A DNA stretch of 13,877 bases from Leptofilum sp965368765 (GTDB taxonomy: Bacteria > Chloroflexota > Anaerolineae > Promineifilales > Promineifilaceae), in contig CBDUOF010000121.1 in NCBI GenBank assembly GCA_965368765.1, positions 1-13,877 on the forward strand, given 5' to 3'. Position 1 is the first letter of the stretch, and the number at the start of each line of letters is the position of its first letter. Below, piece after piece: positions 1 through 7,731 of the stretch. The notes under the pieces are model-generated. The model was not told the origin of the DNA. It saw nothing but the letters and a program-made list of their open reading frames with translations, and ran no database searches. Made by a program: the position numbers and the translations under genes.

Positions 1-575
1 TGCTGGCGGGGCATGAGACAACGGCCGTTTCCCTGGCCTGGACTTTTTACCTGCTTTCGGAACATCCAGACGTGCTGGAGGCGTTGGAAGCGGAGGTGGA
101 TGTGGTGCTAAACGGCCGTTTACCCACCTTCGACGACGTGCCAACCTTGACCTCTACCGGCATGGTGCTGGAAGAAAGTATGCGTCTTTACCCGCCTGCC
201 TACGCCATTGCTCGCTGGGGAAACGAGCCGGATGAAGTCGGCGGCTTCCACGTTCCAGCCAATTCCGTCATCACCATGAGTCCTTACGTCACTCATCGCC
301 ATCCCGACTTTTGGGAAAACCCCGAACAGTTTGATCCGCAGCGGTTTACCCCAGAGCGTAAGGCGGAACGGCCGCGGTACGCTTACCTGCCGTTTGGTGG
401 TGGGCCGCGTCTGTGCATTGGCAACAGCTTTGCCATGACAGAGGCAATTTTGCTATTGGCCAGCATTGTTCAACAATTCCGCTTGGGGTTGGTTCCGGGT
501 AGCATTGTAGAGACAGAGCCACTTATCACGTTGCGCCCCAAGGGCAAGTTGATGATGACGCTGACAGGAAGATGA
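1..575 (+). CDS. Cytochrome P450, C-terminal part (5' end outside window)
   Basis: Heme-thiolate monooxygenase fragment of about 190 residues, read in the frame whose first full codon is at position 3. Landmarks seen in order: the I-helix oxygen-activation motif AGHETT at the left edge, the K-helix ExxR motif as ESMR (about 174-185), the FDPQRF segment typical of the PERF region, and the heme loop FGGGPRLCIG, whose Cys ligand codon is 414-416. The reading frame is open to the left edge and the I-helix lies before the first internal GTG (72), so that GTG is not the start. Roughly the N-terminal 250 residues are missing, assuming usual P450 length. Substrate cannot be told. It is the only plus-strand gene and converges on the histidine kinase. 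Two ACGGCCGT palindromes lie inside it. Confidence 0.95.
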   Translation, partial: LAGHETTAVSLAWTFYLLSEHPDVLEALEAEVDVVLNGRLPTFDDVPTLTSTGMVLEESMRLYPPAYAIARWGNEPDEVGGFHVPANSVITMSPYVTHRHPDFWENPEQFDPQRFTPERKAERPRYAYLPFGGGPRLCIGNSFAMTEAILLLASIVQQFRLGLVPGSIVETEPLITLRPKGKLMMTLTGR

Positions 576-826
576 TAATCAGTCGAATGCCAAGCACAAT
601 TTGACTCAACAAGAAATCCTGGAGATCGCTTCTGACCGTGTTTAGAGGGATTCCTCGGAGGACCTCGGAATGACAGTTTAAGTTCGCATAAAGGAGTATG
701 ACGCAACAAAGTACCCACAGTTGCTTCGAGCCGCTTTTGGCAAGAAATCCCTCTGAAGATACTCTCAAGGGAACAGTTATGCTGTTGCTTTACGCGATAC
801 GCAATTAATTTGAATCTTTCAGAATT
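576..826. other. Convergent intergenic gap with short repeats
   Basis: About 250 bp between the P450 and histidine-kinase stop codons. No convincing ORF, RNA gene or T-tract terminator was seen. It contains a 10-bp direct repeat CAAGAAATCC (610-619 and 741-750), a 9-bp inverted pair AGAGGGATT (644-652) / AATCCCTCT (746-754), and the hairpin at 650-671. This could be a decayed small mobile element or ordinary intergenic debris. Confidence 0.35.
650..671. repeat. REP-like short palindrome
   Basis: The arms ATTCC (650-654) and GGAAT (667-671) pair around a TC/TC internal loop and an inner GG/CC pair, and the run CCTCGGA occurs twice within it. The shape resembles the short extragenic palindromes ending in GGAATGACA that are scattered in many genomes. 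Only one copy was seen here, so this is an impression rather than a proven repeat family. Confidence 0.3.
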
Positions 827-2161
827 CTAGGAGACTGGTAGCTCAACAATGAAGGTTGCGCCCTGACCGGGGACGCTTTCAGCCCAGATACGGCCGTTGT
901 GGTTTTCTACAATCGACTTGGCAATGGCCAAGCCCAAACCAGAGCCACCTTCATGCCGCTGGCGCGACTTGTCGGCCCGGTAGAACCGATCAAAAACGTG
1001 GGCCAGCTCGGCCTCAGACATGCCGGGGCCGCTGTCTTGCACGCTCAATAGTATGGCGCTGGGAGTTTGGCGAGCGGTGAGCTGGATACGGCCGTTTTCC
1101 GGCGAATAACGCAGGGCATTGGCTAATAAGTTGTCCAGCACTTGCGCCATTCTGTCTGAATCGACTGCCACGTCTGGCAACGCAGCCGGAACCTCTAAAG
1201 CCAGTTCAACATGTTTCTGCTGAGCAGCAGGCGCATGGGCCACCACTGCGCGCTCCAGCAAACTTTGCGGTGATACAAGCCGCGTCATCAGCGGCAATTC
1301 TCCAGCCTCTGCCAGCGAAAGCAGGCGCAAGTCCTCTACCAGGCGATTAAGCCGCTGCGCTTCGTCGTGGATCACGTCAAAGGTTTCTGGTGTGGGCGGC
1401 AGCACACCGTCACTGAGCGCCTCGGCATGACCCAAGATGAGGCTCAGCGGCGTGCGTAAATCATGGGCAATGTCGGCCGTCATCTGGCGGCGCAGATCGC
1501 GGGATTGGGTCAGATCGGTACTCATCTGGTTGAAGGCGGTGGCCAATCTGCCTAATTCATCGTCTGAGCGCACCGGGACGGCTTGCGCTAAATCTCCCTG
1601 AGCCACTGCCTGGGTAGCCAGGGTCAGTTCCTGAATTGGGCGGGTCAGGCTGCGGGCTAACAAAACGCCAAGGATCAGAGAAACGGCCGTGGCGCCCAAC
1701 GCTGCCAAAAAGATTGTGCCATTTACCCGATCAGAAAAGTCATTGCGGGGTGGTGAAAAATTCCGCCCCCTGCTTTCGGCAAAAATTACCTGCCCAACCT
1801 GCTCCTCATTTACCTGAATGGGAATCCCACGATTGAGCCAGCCGCGTGGCACATGAACGCCAATATCTTGGTCAAGACCGCTCAGCACCACGTTCCCCTG
1901 ATTATTTACAACGGTGAACGGCCGTGTTGTCCCGCTATTTGGCCCGACGCCTCCCACACCAATGCGATCCAGGTTGTTCCAGCCGCCGTTGGCTTCATAA
2001 TAATTCGCCAACTGTTCTAGCAAGACATTATCTGCCTGGGCATCGGCAAAATTGCTAAATTCATTGGCAGAGGCGCGGCCAGCAAAAAAAGCCACCAGGG
2101 CAATGCCAGCCAAGCTTACCAATAAAAATGCCAAACTGAGTTTTACAACCAACGAACGCAT
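827..2161 (-). CDS. Membrane sensor histidine kinase (HAMP-HisKA-HATPase)
   Basis: 444-residue two-component sensor kinase. Transmembrane segment 1 is about 5-28, an extracytoplasmic sensor region about 30-147 has no recognised domain, and transmembrane segment 2 is about 148-170. A HAMP linker follows (about 170-222, containing TRPIQEL and DDELGRLATAFNQM). The dimerisation helix carries the phospho-acceptor His233 in AHDLRTPLS. The ATPase domain has the N box around DNLLANALRYSP (343-354), the G1 box DSGPG (376-380), the F box FDRFYRAD and the G2 box GGSGLGLA (405-412), so it looks catalytically complete. It starts 84 bases after the response regulator stop, with only a weak GAG-type ribosome site, and most likely phosphorylates that regulator. 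The signal sensed is unknown. Five ACGGCCGT-type sites (four exact) lie inside it. Confidence 0.95.
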   Translation of the reverse strand: MRSLVVKLSLAFLLVSLAGIALVAFFAGRASANEFSNFADAQADNVLLEQLANYYEANGGWNNLDRIGVGGVGPNSGTTRPFTVVNNQGNVVLSGLDQDIGVHVPRGWLNRGIPIQVNEEQVGQVIFAESRGRNFSPPRNDFSDRVNGTIFLAALGATAVSLILGVLLARSLTRPIQELTLATQAVAQGDLAQAVPVRSDDELGRLATAFNQMSTDLTQSRDLRRQMTADIAHDLRTPLSLILGHAEALSDGVLPPTPETFDVIHDEAQRLNRLVEDLRLLSLAEAGELPLMTRLVSPQSLLERAVVAHAPAAQQKHVELALEVPAALPDVAVDSDRMAQVLDNLLANALRYSPENGRIQLTARQTPSAILLSVQDSGPGMSEAELAHVFDRFYRADKSRQRHEGGSGLGLAIAKSIVENHNGRIWAESVPGQGATFIVELPVS

Positions 2162-2245
2162 CGTTTACTCACAGATAAACCCCAAGGGTTTCGTAAAATC
2201 AGGTGCAGGCTCCAGAGGTCAAGCAAATCCTTGGCGAGCGATCTC

Positions 2246-2929
2246 TCACTCCGGGGCAAAACGGTAGCCTATCCCGTAAACTGTTTCCACATAGCGTGGC
2301 TTACGCGAATTTGGCTCAATTTTTGAACGTAAATTTTTGATATGCACATCAATGGTGCGCTCCGAACCCACAAATGTCGTGCCTTGCAGCTTGTCCAGCA
2401 GATCAAGCCGGGAAAATGCGCGTCCTGGTGAAGCCATCAGGATGGCCAATAAATCAAATTCAGACCGGGTCAGATCAATTCGTTCGCCGGCAACTTCAAC
2501 CGAATAATTGTCCAGGTCAAGTGACACGTCGGCAACCCGCAGGCGAGCATTGCTCGAAACGGCCGTGCCGCCCCGGCGCAGCACGGCTCGCACGCGCGCC
2601 AGCAGTTCACGCGGGCTAAATGGCTTGGTAACGTAATCATCGGCGCCCAGCTCCAGGCCAATAATCTTGTCATCTTCTTCCACCCTGGCGGTAAGCAAAA
2701 TGATGGGCGTGGGGCGTTCCTGGCGATGAATGCGCATAAATTCATGGCCATCCATTTCTGGCATCATGATGTCCAGCAAGATGAGGTCTGGTTTTTCTTG
2801 CCGCGCCAGAAAGAGGGCCTCACGGCCGTTTTTGGCTGTCACCACCTGGAAACCAGCTTGCTCCAAATAGGCCTTGACCAAAGTAACCAAACGGGCTTCA
2901 TCATCGACTACCAAAACTGTTTTACTCAT
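2246..2929 (-). CDS. OmpR/PhoB-family response regulator
   Basis: 227-residue DNA-binding response regulator. The receiver domain (about 1-118) shows the acidic pair D9-D10, phospho-acceptor D53 in LLDIMMPEMDG, T80 and K102 in the TKPF motif. The C-terminal winged helix (about 130-225) contains LTRSEFDLLAIL, SRLDLL, the recognition-helix run RTIDVHIKNLRSKIE and the terminal GYRF hairpin, all standard for the OmpR/PhoB class. The start ATG overlaps the stop codon of trhO in an ATGA quartet and has no strong ribosome site of its own, so translation is probably coupled to trhO. It is the likely partner of the downstream kinase. Its target genes cannot be inferred from the window. Confidence 0.95.
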   Translation of the reverse strand: MSKTVLVVDDEARLVTLVKAYLEQAGFQVVTAKNGREALFLARQEKPDLILLDIMMPEMDGHEFMRIHRQERPTPIILLTARVEEDDKIIGLELGADDYVTKPFSPRELLARVRAVLRRGGTAVSSNARLRVADVSLDLDNYSVEVAGERIDLTRSEFDLLAILMASPGRAFSRLDLLDKLQGTTFVGSERTIDVHIKNLRSKIEPNSRKPRYVETVYGIGYRFAPE

Positions 2930-3828
2930 GCCGCTGCCAACTCTCTTTCTTTCGCAAGCGCCAGCTGCCGCTGCTTTTCGCGGGCGCGCTCCACGTGTTC
3001 AGGCAGCAAATCATCGGCACAAATGGGGCAGGAGACGCCAAATTCATATTTAGGGGAAGTGCGATCTGTAGGCTGAACGGCCGTTTTACACATCGGGCAA
3101 AGTTCTACATAGACAGGTTGGAGATCATGGTCAACCGTTATGCGCTTGTCAAAGACAAAGCAGTTGCCTTCCCACAAGCTATCCTCAGCTGTTTTCGTTT
3201 CCAAATATTTCAGGATGCCATCTTTGAGATGGTAGACCTCTTCAAAGCCCTGTTCCAGCAAATAGGCAGTCGCTTTTTCGCAGCGAATGCCGCCAGTGCA
3301 AAACATGGCTACTTTTTTATGGCGAGTTGGGTTCAAAGTTTGGGCAACAAAGTCTGGAAATTGGTTAAACGATTCTGTTTGAGGATTAATTGCTCCCGTA
3401 AACGTGCCGAGCGCCACTTCAAAATCATTCCGCGTATCAATTAAAATGACGTCGGGATCGCTGATAAGGGCATCCCACTCAGCGGGGGGCACATATTGCC
3501 CCACCCGCTTTTGCGGCGTGATCTCTGGCATACCCAAGTTAACAATTTCCTGCTTGAGCCGCACTTTCATTTTGGGGAAGGGCATGAAGTCGGCTTCAGA
3601 TTCTTTATGGGTCAGATCGGCAAAGGCAGCATCTTGCCGCAAATAAGCCAGAACCACATCAATGTCGCTGCGGCTCCCGGCAATGGTGCCGTTGATCCCT
3701 TCTGCGGCCAACAAAATAATCCCTTTTACCTGATGATCCTGGCACAGTTGGCGCAACGGCCGTTTCCTTTCCTGGTAATCTGGCAGCGTCACAAATTTAT
3801 AAAAAGAAGCGATAACAGTTGAAGACAT
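2926..3828 (-). CDS. trhO: tRNA uridine(34) hydroxylase TrhO (YceA-type rhodanese)
   Basis: 300-residue protein of the YceA/TrhO family, which in characterised bacteria makes 5-hydroxyuridine at the wobble position of certain tRNAs using O2. The N-terminal acylphosphatase-like part includes GIILLAAEGINGTIAG (about 36-51). The rhodanese domain (about 115-215) holds the active-site Cys177 in FCTGGIRCEKA. A C-terminal Cys cluster (CPMC at 244-247, CPIC at 267-270) looks metal-binding. Length and motifs match the family. The start ATG follows a GAGGT ribosome site at 8 bases. It is first in an operon with a response regulator and kinase, an unusual partnership. One ACGGCCGT copy is read in the Arg-Pro frame and one in the Thr-Ala-Val frame. 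Confidence 0.93.
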   Translation of the reverse strand: MSSTVIASFYKFVTLPDYQERKRPLRQLCQDHQVKGIILLAAEGINGTIAGSRSDIDVVLAYLRQDAAFADLTHKESEADFMPFPKMKVRLKQEIVNLGMPEITPQKRVGQYVPPAEWDALISDPDVILIDTRNDFEVALGTFTGAINPQTESFNQFPDFVAQTLNPTRHKKVAMFCTGGIRCEKATAYLLEQGFEEVYHLKDGILKYLETKTAEDSLWEGNCFVFDKRITVDHDLQPVYVELCPMCKTAVQPTDRTSPKYEFGVSCPICADDLLPEHVERAREKQRQLALAKERELAAA

Positions 3829-3919
3829 TTTCTAAACCTCAATGGCGTACTTCAATGGTAGGGTAGCTTCCCGGAAATTGCCTCTGGTTCACGTCTTGCC
3901 GAGAAGTGTAAACATTCCT

Positions 3920-3955
3920 TTTTACCACTATACCCCATCGCAAAAAGCATGTCAT
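3920..3955 (-). promoter_or_regulatory. Predicted sigma70 promoter of the trhO operon
   Basis: On the minus strand a -35 ATGACA (3950-3955) and a -10 TATAGT (3927-3932) are separated by 17 bases, each one mismatch from consensus. This puts transcription start near 3920, about 90 bases before the trhO ATG. The -35 box lies inside one arm of the upstream terminator hairpin (3947-3984). Confidence 0.6.
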
Positions 3956-3984
3956 CTTCCCAGGTAGCGTGGAAGATGACATGC
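3941..3984 (-). terminator. Second of two tandem intrinsic terminators
   Basis: A perfect 14-bp inverted repeat, GCATGTCATCTTCC (3947-3960) with its complement at 3971-3984, encloses a 10-base loop. On the minus strand the stem is followed by TTTTT (3942-3946). The plus-strand side has no T-run, so it acts leftward, terminating the secreted-protein transcript if the first terminator is read through. Confidence 0.85.
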
Positions 3985-3989
3985 TGAAC

Positions 3990-4026
3990 AAAAGAAAAGT
4001 GAGACGCTGCAGGGCAGCGTCTCACT
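3990..4026 (-). terminator. First tandem intrinsic terminator, after the secreted-protein gene
   Basis: A perfect 13-bp stem, AGTGAGACGCTGC (3998-4010) with its complement at 4014-4026 around a 3-base loop, is followed on the minus strand by TTTTCTTTTG. It starts only 8 bases after the stop codon of the 4034-4900 gene, the expected position for its terminator. Confidence 0.88.
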
Positions 4027-4033
4027 GATTTAA

Positions 4034-4900
4034 CTAAACACCCAAATCAGGGGCAGTTTGGGGGGCAAAATTGCTATTGCCGTTGCCAAAACCGCCGCCG
4101 CGCGGGCCACCGTGGCCGCCGTGACCGCGCCCGCCACCAAAGCGGTGACCTTGTTGACTGAGCAGCAGGTCGGCTTGTTCCTGGGTGATGGTGCCATCGG
4201 CGACAGCCTGTTCAAAAGCAGCGGTGCGTGCGTCTGATACGGCCGTCATTACCGTTTCCATGTCGAGACCTTGCGCCTCGGCCAGCTCACTTATGCGAGT
4301 GCCATCTTCGTGGGCAGCCACCAGTTCTTCAACCGTCAGACCCAGCGTCTCAGCAATAACAGCCTGGGCATCGTCACGGCTAAAGATATCTTTAGACAGG
4401 CCACGCAGCGCCTTCATTTCCAGCATCTGGTCGAGCTGTTCCTGCGTGATGGTGCCGTCTTCAACCAACTGGGCGAGCACTGTTTCCTGAACGGCCGTTT
4501 GCGCAGCGTCCAACTCATCTACGGTCACGCCCAATTCTGCGGCGATCAATGCTTTGACTTCGTCGCGGTCAGGACGGCCGTCTTGAGCCTGAACAGCTTC
4601 TATGACTGCGGCATGGGCGGCGTCCAGTTCTTCTACGCTAACACCCAATTCCTCAGCCAGCAGTTCGCGAGCCGCTTCCCAGTCTACCAGACCCCCGCGA
4701 TGTCCACGTGGGCCATCTTGACCAAATCGGCCAAATCCAGGGGCCACATCAGTGGTCTCGCTGCCATCTTCAGGAATGGTAACCGAATCATCCGGCACGG
4801 GTTCATCCTGGGCAAAGGTGAGAGAACTACCAACCAAAGCCACAAGGGCAAGCAGCACAATCAAAATGCCACCGACTTTTACGAATTTATTTTTGTTCAT
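4034..4900 (-). CDS. Secreted helical repeat protein with Gly/His-rich tail, function unknown
   Basis: 288 residues. A clear signal peptide has a basic start (MNKNKFVK), a hydrophobic core at about 10-26 and a likely cleavage after SLTFA at residue 30; no lipobox Cys was seen. The mature part has an acidic linker, then three related helical units built on the pattern (A/E)ELGV(S/T)V(E/D)ELDAA, at about 78-105, 114-160 and 178-248. Two of these end in a nearly identical DGTITQEQ(L/A)D segment. The tail (251-275) is rich in Gly, His and Arg, for example HGGHGG, and could bind metal or be flexible. The DGTITQEQAD segment recalls DUF2680/YckD-like secreted proteins, but I do not identify the family firmly. 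A strong GGAGGT ribosome site lies 6 bases before the ATG. No terminator separates it from dhaM upstream, so co-transcription is possible. Confidence 0.85.
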   Translation of the reverse strand: MNKNKFVKVGGILIVLLALVALVGSSLTFAQDEPVPDDSVTIPEDGSETTDVAPGFGRFGQDGPRGHRGGLVDWEAARELLAEELGVSVEELDAAHAAVIEAVQAQDGRPDRDEVKALIAAELGVTVDELDAAQTAVQETVLAQLVEDGTITQEQLDQMLEMKALRGLSKDIFSRDDAQAVIAETLGLTVEELVAAHEDGTRISELAEAQGLDMETVMTAVSDARTAAFEQAVADGTITQEQADLLLSQQGHRFGGGRGHGGHGGPRGGGFGNGNSNFAPQTAPDLGV

Positions 4901-4913
4901 TAGTTTACCTCCG

Positions 4914-4966
4914 AAACATCTTATTGTTACGATTTGTAATAATCGGATATTAGCAACAAGATGTTT
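4914..4966 (-). promoter_or_regulatory. Long imperfect hairpin abutting the ribosome site of the secreted-protein gene
   Basis: The 16-base outer arms at 4914-4929 and 4951-4966 match at 14 of 16 positions. Inside them a further perfect 5-bp stem, CGATT (4930-4934) / AATCG (4941-4945), closes a 6-base loop, leaving a 5-base bulge. On the minus-strand transcript the base of the stem ends one base before the GGAGGT ribosome site (4907-4912). There is no T-run, so it is not a terminator. It may be an mRNA structure that stabilises the message or controls translation, or a long operator. Confidence 0.55.
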
Positions 4967-5012
4967 AGAAATTGTGAAGAACTCTTTGTAAATTCGTAAA
5001 ATCTGGCAAAAG

Positions 5013-7547
5013 TTAATTTTCTTTCTGAGCCGTTTCCAGATGTTGGCGTACGGCCGTTACCGATTCTAGCTGCAACACCGCGTCTGCCAACTTCTCCGCT
5101 TCCGGCAGCGACCAGCGGCGCAAGGCTGCCTTTACCTCAGGAATAGAGGGGGCGGCCATACTCAACTCCGTCAGGCCAAGCCCCAGCAGCAACGGGACAG
5201 CCAGGACGCTGCCAGCCAGTTCACCGCACATTCCCAGCCAGATGCCTGCCCCCTTGGCGGCGATGGCCGTTTGCCGAATCATGCGCAGTACAGCAGGCTG
5301 GAACGCCTGAGCCAGTTCGGCTACGTTGGCATTGCCGCGATCGGCAGCCATCACATATTGTGTCAAATCGTTCGTCCCAATGCTGAAGAACTCCACCTCG
5401 GCTGCCAATAAATCGGCCACGGCCACGGCCGAGGGCAGCTCAATCATAATGCCGACGGACAAGTTAGGGTCAAACGGCCGTCCCTCCGCCTGAAGCTGTT
5501 CACGAGCAGTTTGCAACATTGCCTTTGCTCTGCGCAGCTCTGACAGCGTGCCAATCATCGGAAACATCAGCTTGACGTTGGCAGGCGTGCCATCCTCTGC
5601 AACGCTGGCTTGCAAAATCGCGCGCAGCTGCGGCATAAAAATTTCGGGCGTATCCAGGCAAAAGCGAATGCCCCGCCAGCCCAAAAATGGGTTCTCTTCC
5701 TGGCCCAGGTCCAAATACGGCAGAGGCTTGTCGCCTCCCACATCCAGCGTGCGAATAATTAACGGCCGTTTGCCTAACCCTGCCACCACCTGGCGATATG
5801 CGGCCAACTGCTCCGCCTCGCTCGGCGCTTCCTGACGATCCAGAAACAAAAATTCGGTTCGGAACAGGCCAACACCTTCCGCACCGTAGCCCAAGGCGAC
5901 GTCGAGATCATGAGGACCAGCAATGTTGGCAGCCACTTCGATGCGCACCCCGTCAGCCGTTTGCGCCTGAACCTGACTGGCCGCTTTGGCCGCCTGCTGC
6001 GCCGCCAGCCACTCTGCCCGAGCCTGCTGTAAGATGGCCGTTTGCGTGGTATCTGGCTCGAGCCAAATTTGCCCGGTACGGCCGTCTACTCCCACAACCT
6101 CGCCTTTGGCAACGTGGCTCAATTGGCCCCCCACACCGACCACAGCGGGAATGCCCAATGCGCGAGCTAAAATAGCGCTGTGGGCTGTTGCCCCGCCCAG
6201 CTCTGTGCAGATGGCCAGCACCAGCGCTGGATCCAGACGTGCCGTATCGGACGGTGTCAAATCGGCGGCGATTAGAATATACGGCCGTTCCGCCTGCAAA
6301 GACGGCATCGCCACGCCAAGTAAATGACGCAGCACCCGATTACCGACATCACGCACGTCGGCCGCCCGCGCCTGGAAGTACGGATCAGCTAAATTTTGAA
6401 AAGCTTCGGCCGTCTGCTCAATGGCCTCATACCAGGCAGCTTCGGCATTGATGTGGTCGGTTTCGAGCCGAGTCTTGACGGCCGTTTGCAGTTCGGGATC
6501 CTGTAATATCAGCTGATGTGCCTCAAAAATGGCGGCTTCTCCCGCACCTACTTGTGCCCGGGTTTTCTGGTGCAGGGCGTCAATTTCAGCCAGCGCGGCG
6601 CGCACGGCCGTTTGCAAACGCTGCCACTCCACTTCACTTTCCTTGCCCGCCTCTCGCACGATGTCGGGCAGTTGAGGACGATATGGCAGCGCAGGGCCAA
6701 TGGCAATGCCTGGCGACGCCGGCAGACCACGAAGTTCGCCCACGGCAGCAGCAGGCGCCACCGCGGGTTGCGCTGGCTCCGAGACCGCTTCAGCTTCGTC
6801 AGTTTCGCCAAAGTTATCTGCCGCCAACTGTTTAAGCGCATCAATAGCGGCAAGGCTGTCTGCCCCAACGGCCGTTACCACAATGGTTTCTCCTTGGCGT
6901 ACTCCCAGTGTTGCAACCTGGTTAATACTTTTGCCATTGGCCGTTGCGCCATCTTTTTGCACCAACATATCCGCCTGGAACCGATTAGCCGTACGCACAA
7001 AGTTGGCCGCGGGACGAGCGTGCAGCCCCATCTTATTTTGAATGACCAGGGTGATTTCATGCGTCTCTGCTGATTCTTGCGCCGAGGTGGGGGCAGCAAC
7101 GGCCGTATCCTGGTCAGCTAAGTCGCCTGCAGGCTGCGGCAGCTGAAGCTGTGCCGCCTTTACGCCAAGCGCGCCATCCGCTTCAGCCATAACCTGGGCC
7201 AAATTGCCGCCAACCATGGACTGCACCGCAGCAGCCATCGTCCCTTCCACCAACGGTGAAGCACACAACTTGACATTCGGTTGTTTTTCTTCGTCTAAAA
7301 ATTCCAGCGCCATTTCTGCGCTCAGTAGCGCACTGCCCAAATCCATTAACACCAGCACGCCATCGTCGCCATAAACCGATTCAATAGCCGCCAGCACTTT
7401 CATTGGATCCGTCCCAATCGGCTGATCTGGATCATCAATACCGCCAGCAGTGGCCAGGGGCACTTGCCCTTGCACCATCTGGTCTGCTAATTCACGAACA
7501 CCTTCTGCCAAAGAAGCACTATGAGAAACAATGACAATCCCTACCAT
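5013..7547 (-). CDS. dhaM: DhaM-HPr-enzyme I fusion: PEP-dependent phosphoryl donor for dihydroxyacetone kinase
   Basis: 844-residue cytoplasmic multidomain PTS protein (residues below count from the GTG at 7556, three codons before the chosen ATG). Residues 4-136 are the EIIA-Man-like DhaM domain with phospho-His12 in VIVSHSASLAEGV. Residues 166-250 are HPr with phospho-His179 in GLHARPA and a Ser46-equivalent at Ser210. Residues 275-847 are enzyme I, with the swivel His459 in GGATAHSAILAR and the PEP-binding C-domain (GIRFCLD, FFSIGTNDLTQY, GMCGELAG). The EI part is about 573 residues, the full size of free enzyme I, whereas E. coli DhaM (472 residues) carries a truncated EI. It should therefore carry phosphate from PEP to DhaL unaided. 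The ATG at 7547 is preferred because MVGIVIVSHS aligns with known DhaM starts. No Shine-Dalgarno is visible upstream. It lies downstream of glpK but behind a terminator. Confidence 0.95.
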   Translation of the reverse strand: MVGIVIVSHSASLAEGVRELADQMVQGQVPLATAGGIDDPDQPIGTDPMKVLAAIESVYGDDGVLVLMDLGSALLSAEMALEFLDEEKQPNVKLCASPLVEGTMAAAVQSMVGGNLAQVMAEADGALGVKAAQLQLPQPAGDLADQDTAVAAPTSAQESAETHEITLVIQNKMGLHARPAANFVRTANRFQADMLVQKDGATANGKSINQVATLGVRQGETIVVTAVGADSLAAIDALKQLAADNFGETDEAEAVSEPAQPAVAPAAAVGELRGLPASPGIAIGPALPYRPQLPDIVREAGKESEVEWQRLQTAVRAALAEIDALHQKTRAQVGAGEAAIFEAHQLILQDPELQTAVKTRLETDHINAEAAWYEAIEQTAEAFQNLADPYFQARAADVRDVGNRVLRHLLGVAMPSLQAERPYILIAADLTPSDTARLDPALVLAICTELGGATAHSAILARALGIPAVVGVGGQLSHVAKGEVVGVDGRTGQIWLEPDTTQTAILQQARAEWLAAQQAAKAASQVQAQTADGVRIEVAANIAGPHDLDVALGYGAEGVGLFRTEFLFLDRQEAPSEAEQLAAYRQVVAGLGKRPLIIRTLDVGGDKPLPYLDLGQEENPFLGWRGIRFCLDTPEIFMPQLRAILQASVAEDGTPANVKLMFPMIGTLSELRRAKAMLQTAREQLQAEGRPFDPNLSVGIMIELPSAVAVADLLAAEVEFFSIGTNDLTQYVMAADRGNANVAELAQAFQPAVLRMIRQTAIAAKGAGIWLGMCGELAGSVLAVPLLLGLGLTELSMAAPSIPEVKAALRRWSLPEAEKLADAVLQLESVTAVRQHLETAQKEN

Positions 7548-7562
7548 AACTAACACACACTT

Positions 7563-7590
7563 TTTTTATTTGATGGTTTTTATTTGATGG
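7563..7590. repeat. 14-bp tandem repeat in the dhaM leader
   Basis: Two perfect adjacent copies of TTTTTATTTGATGG (7563-7576, 7577-7590) lie 16-43 bases upstream of the dhaM ATG, in the position normally holding a ribosome site or promoter elements. It may be a slippage duplication or a paired protein-binding site. Confidence 0.6.
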
Positions 7591-7667
7591 AAAGAAGCCC
7601 TACCGACACACTTCCCTACTGAACGCAGGCCCGAGTTAACTCCGACATGCTAATCTATTCCTGGTGC

Positions 7668-7707
7668 AAAAAAGGTTCTCGACGGCCTATGGCCATCGAG
7701 AACCTTT
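7668..7707 (-). terminator. Intrinsic terminator after glpK
   Basis: The perfect 12-bp arms AAAGGTTCTCGA (7671-7682) and its complement (7696-7707) enclose an inner GGCC/GGCC stem with a TAT loop. On the minus strand the stem runs into TTTTTT (7668-7673). It starts 24 bases after the glpK stop and separates glpK from dhaM, so dhaM needs readthrough or its own promoter. Confidence 0.9.
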
Positions 7708-7731
7708 CGATTTAATCTTTAACGAAAATCG

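Noticed and set aside
72..575. GTG at 72 as the start of the P450 gene
   Set aside because: The frame is open to the window edge and the I-helix motif AGHETT lies before 72, so the gene begins outside the window.
4271..4903. 210-codon plus-strand frame opposite the secreted protein
   Set aside because: It mirrors a gene with a clear signal peptide, repeats, ribosome site and terminators; its own translation shows no domain.
6516..7073. 185-codon plus-strand frame opposite dhaM
   Set aside because: It lies antisense to the conserved HPr and EI domains and has no recognisable features.
7563..7590. CRISPR or long tandem array
   Set aside because: Only two adjacent 14-bp units with no spacers; no other regularly spaced repeats were seen in the window.
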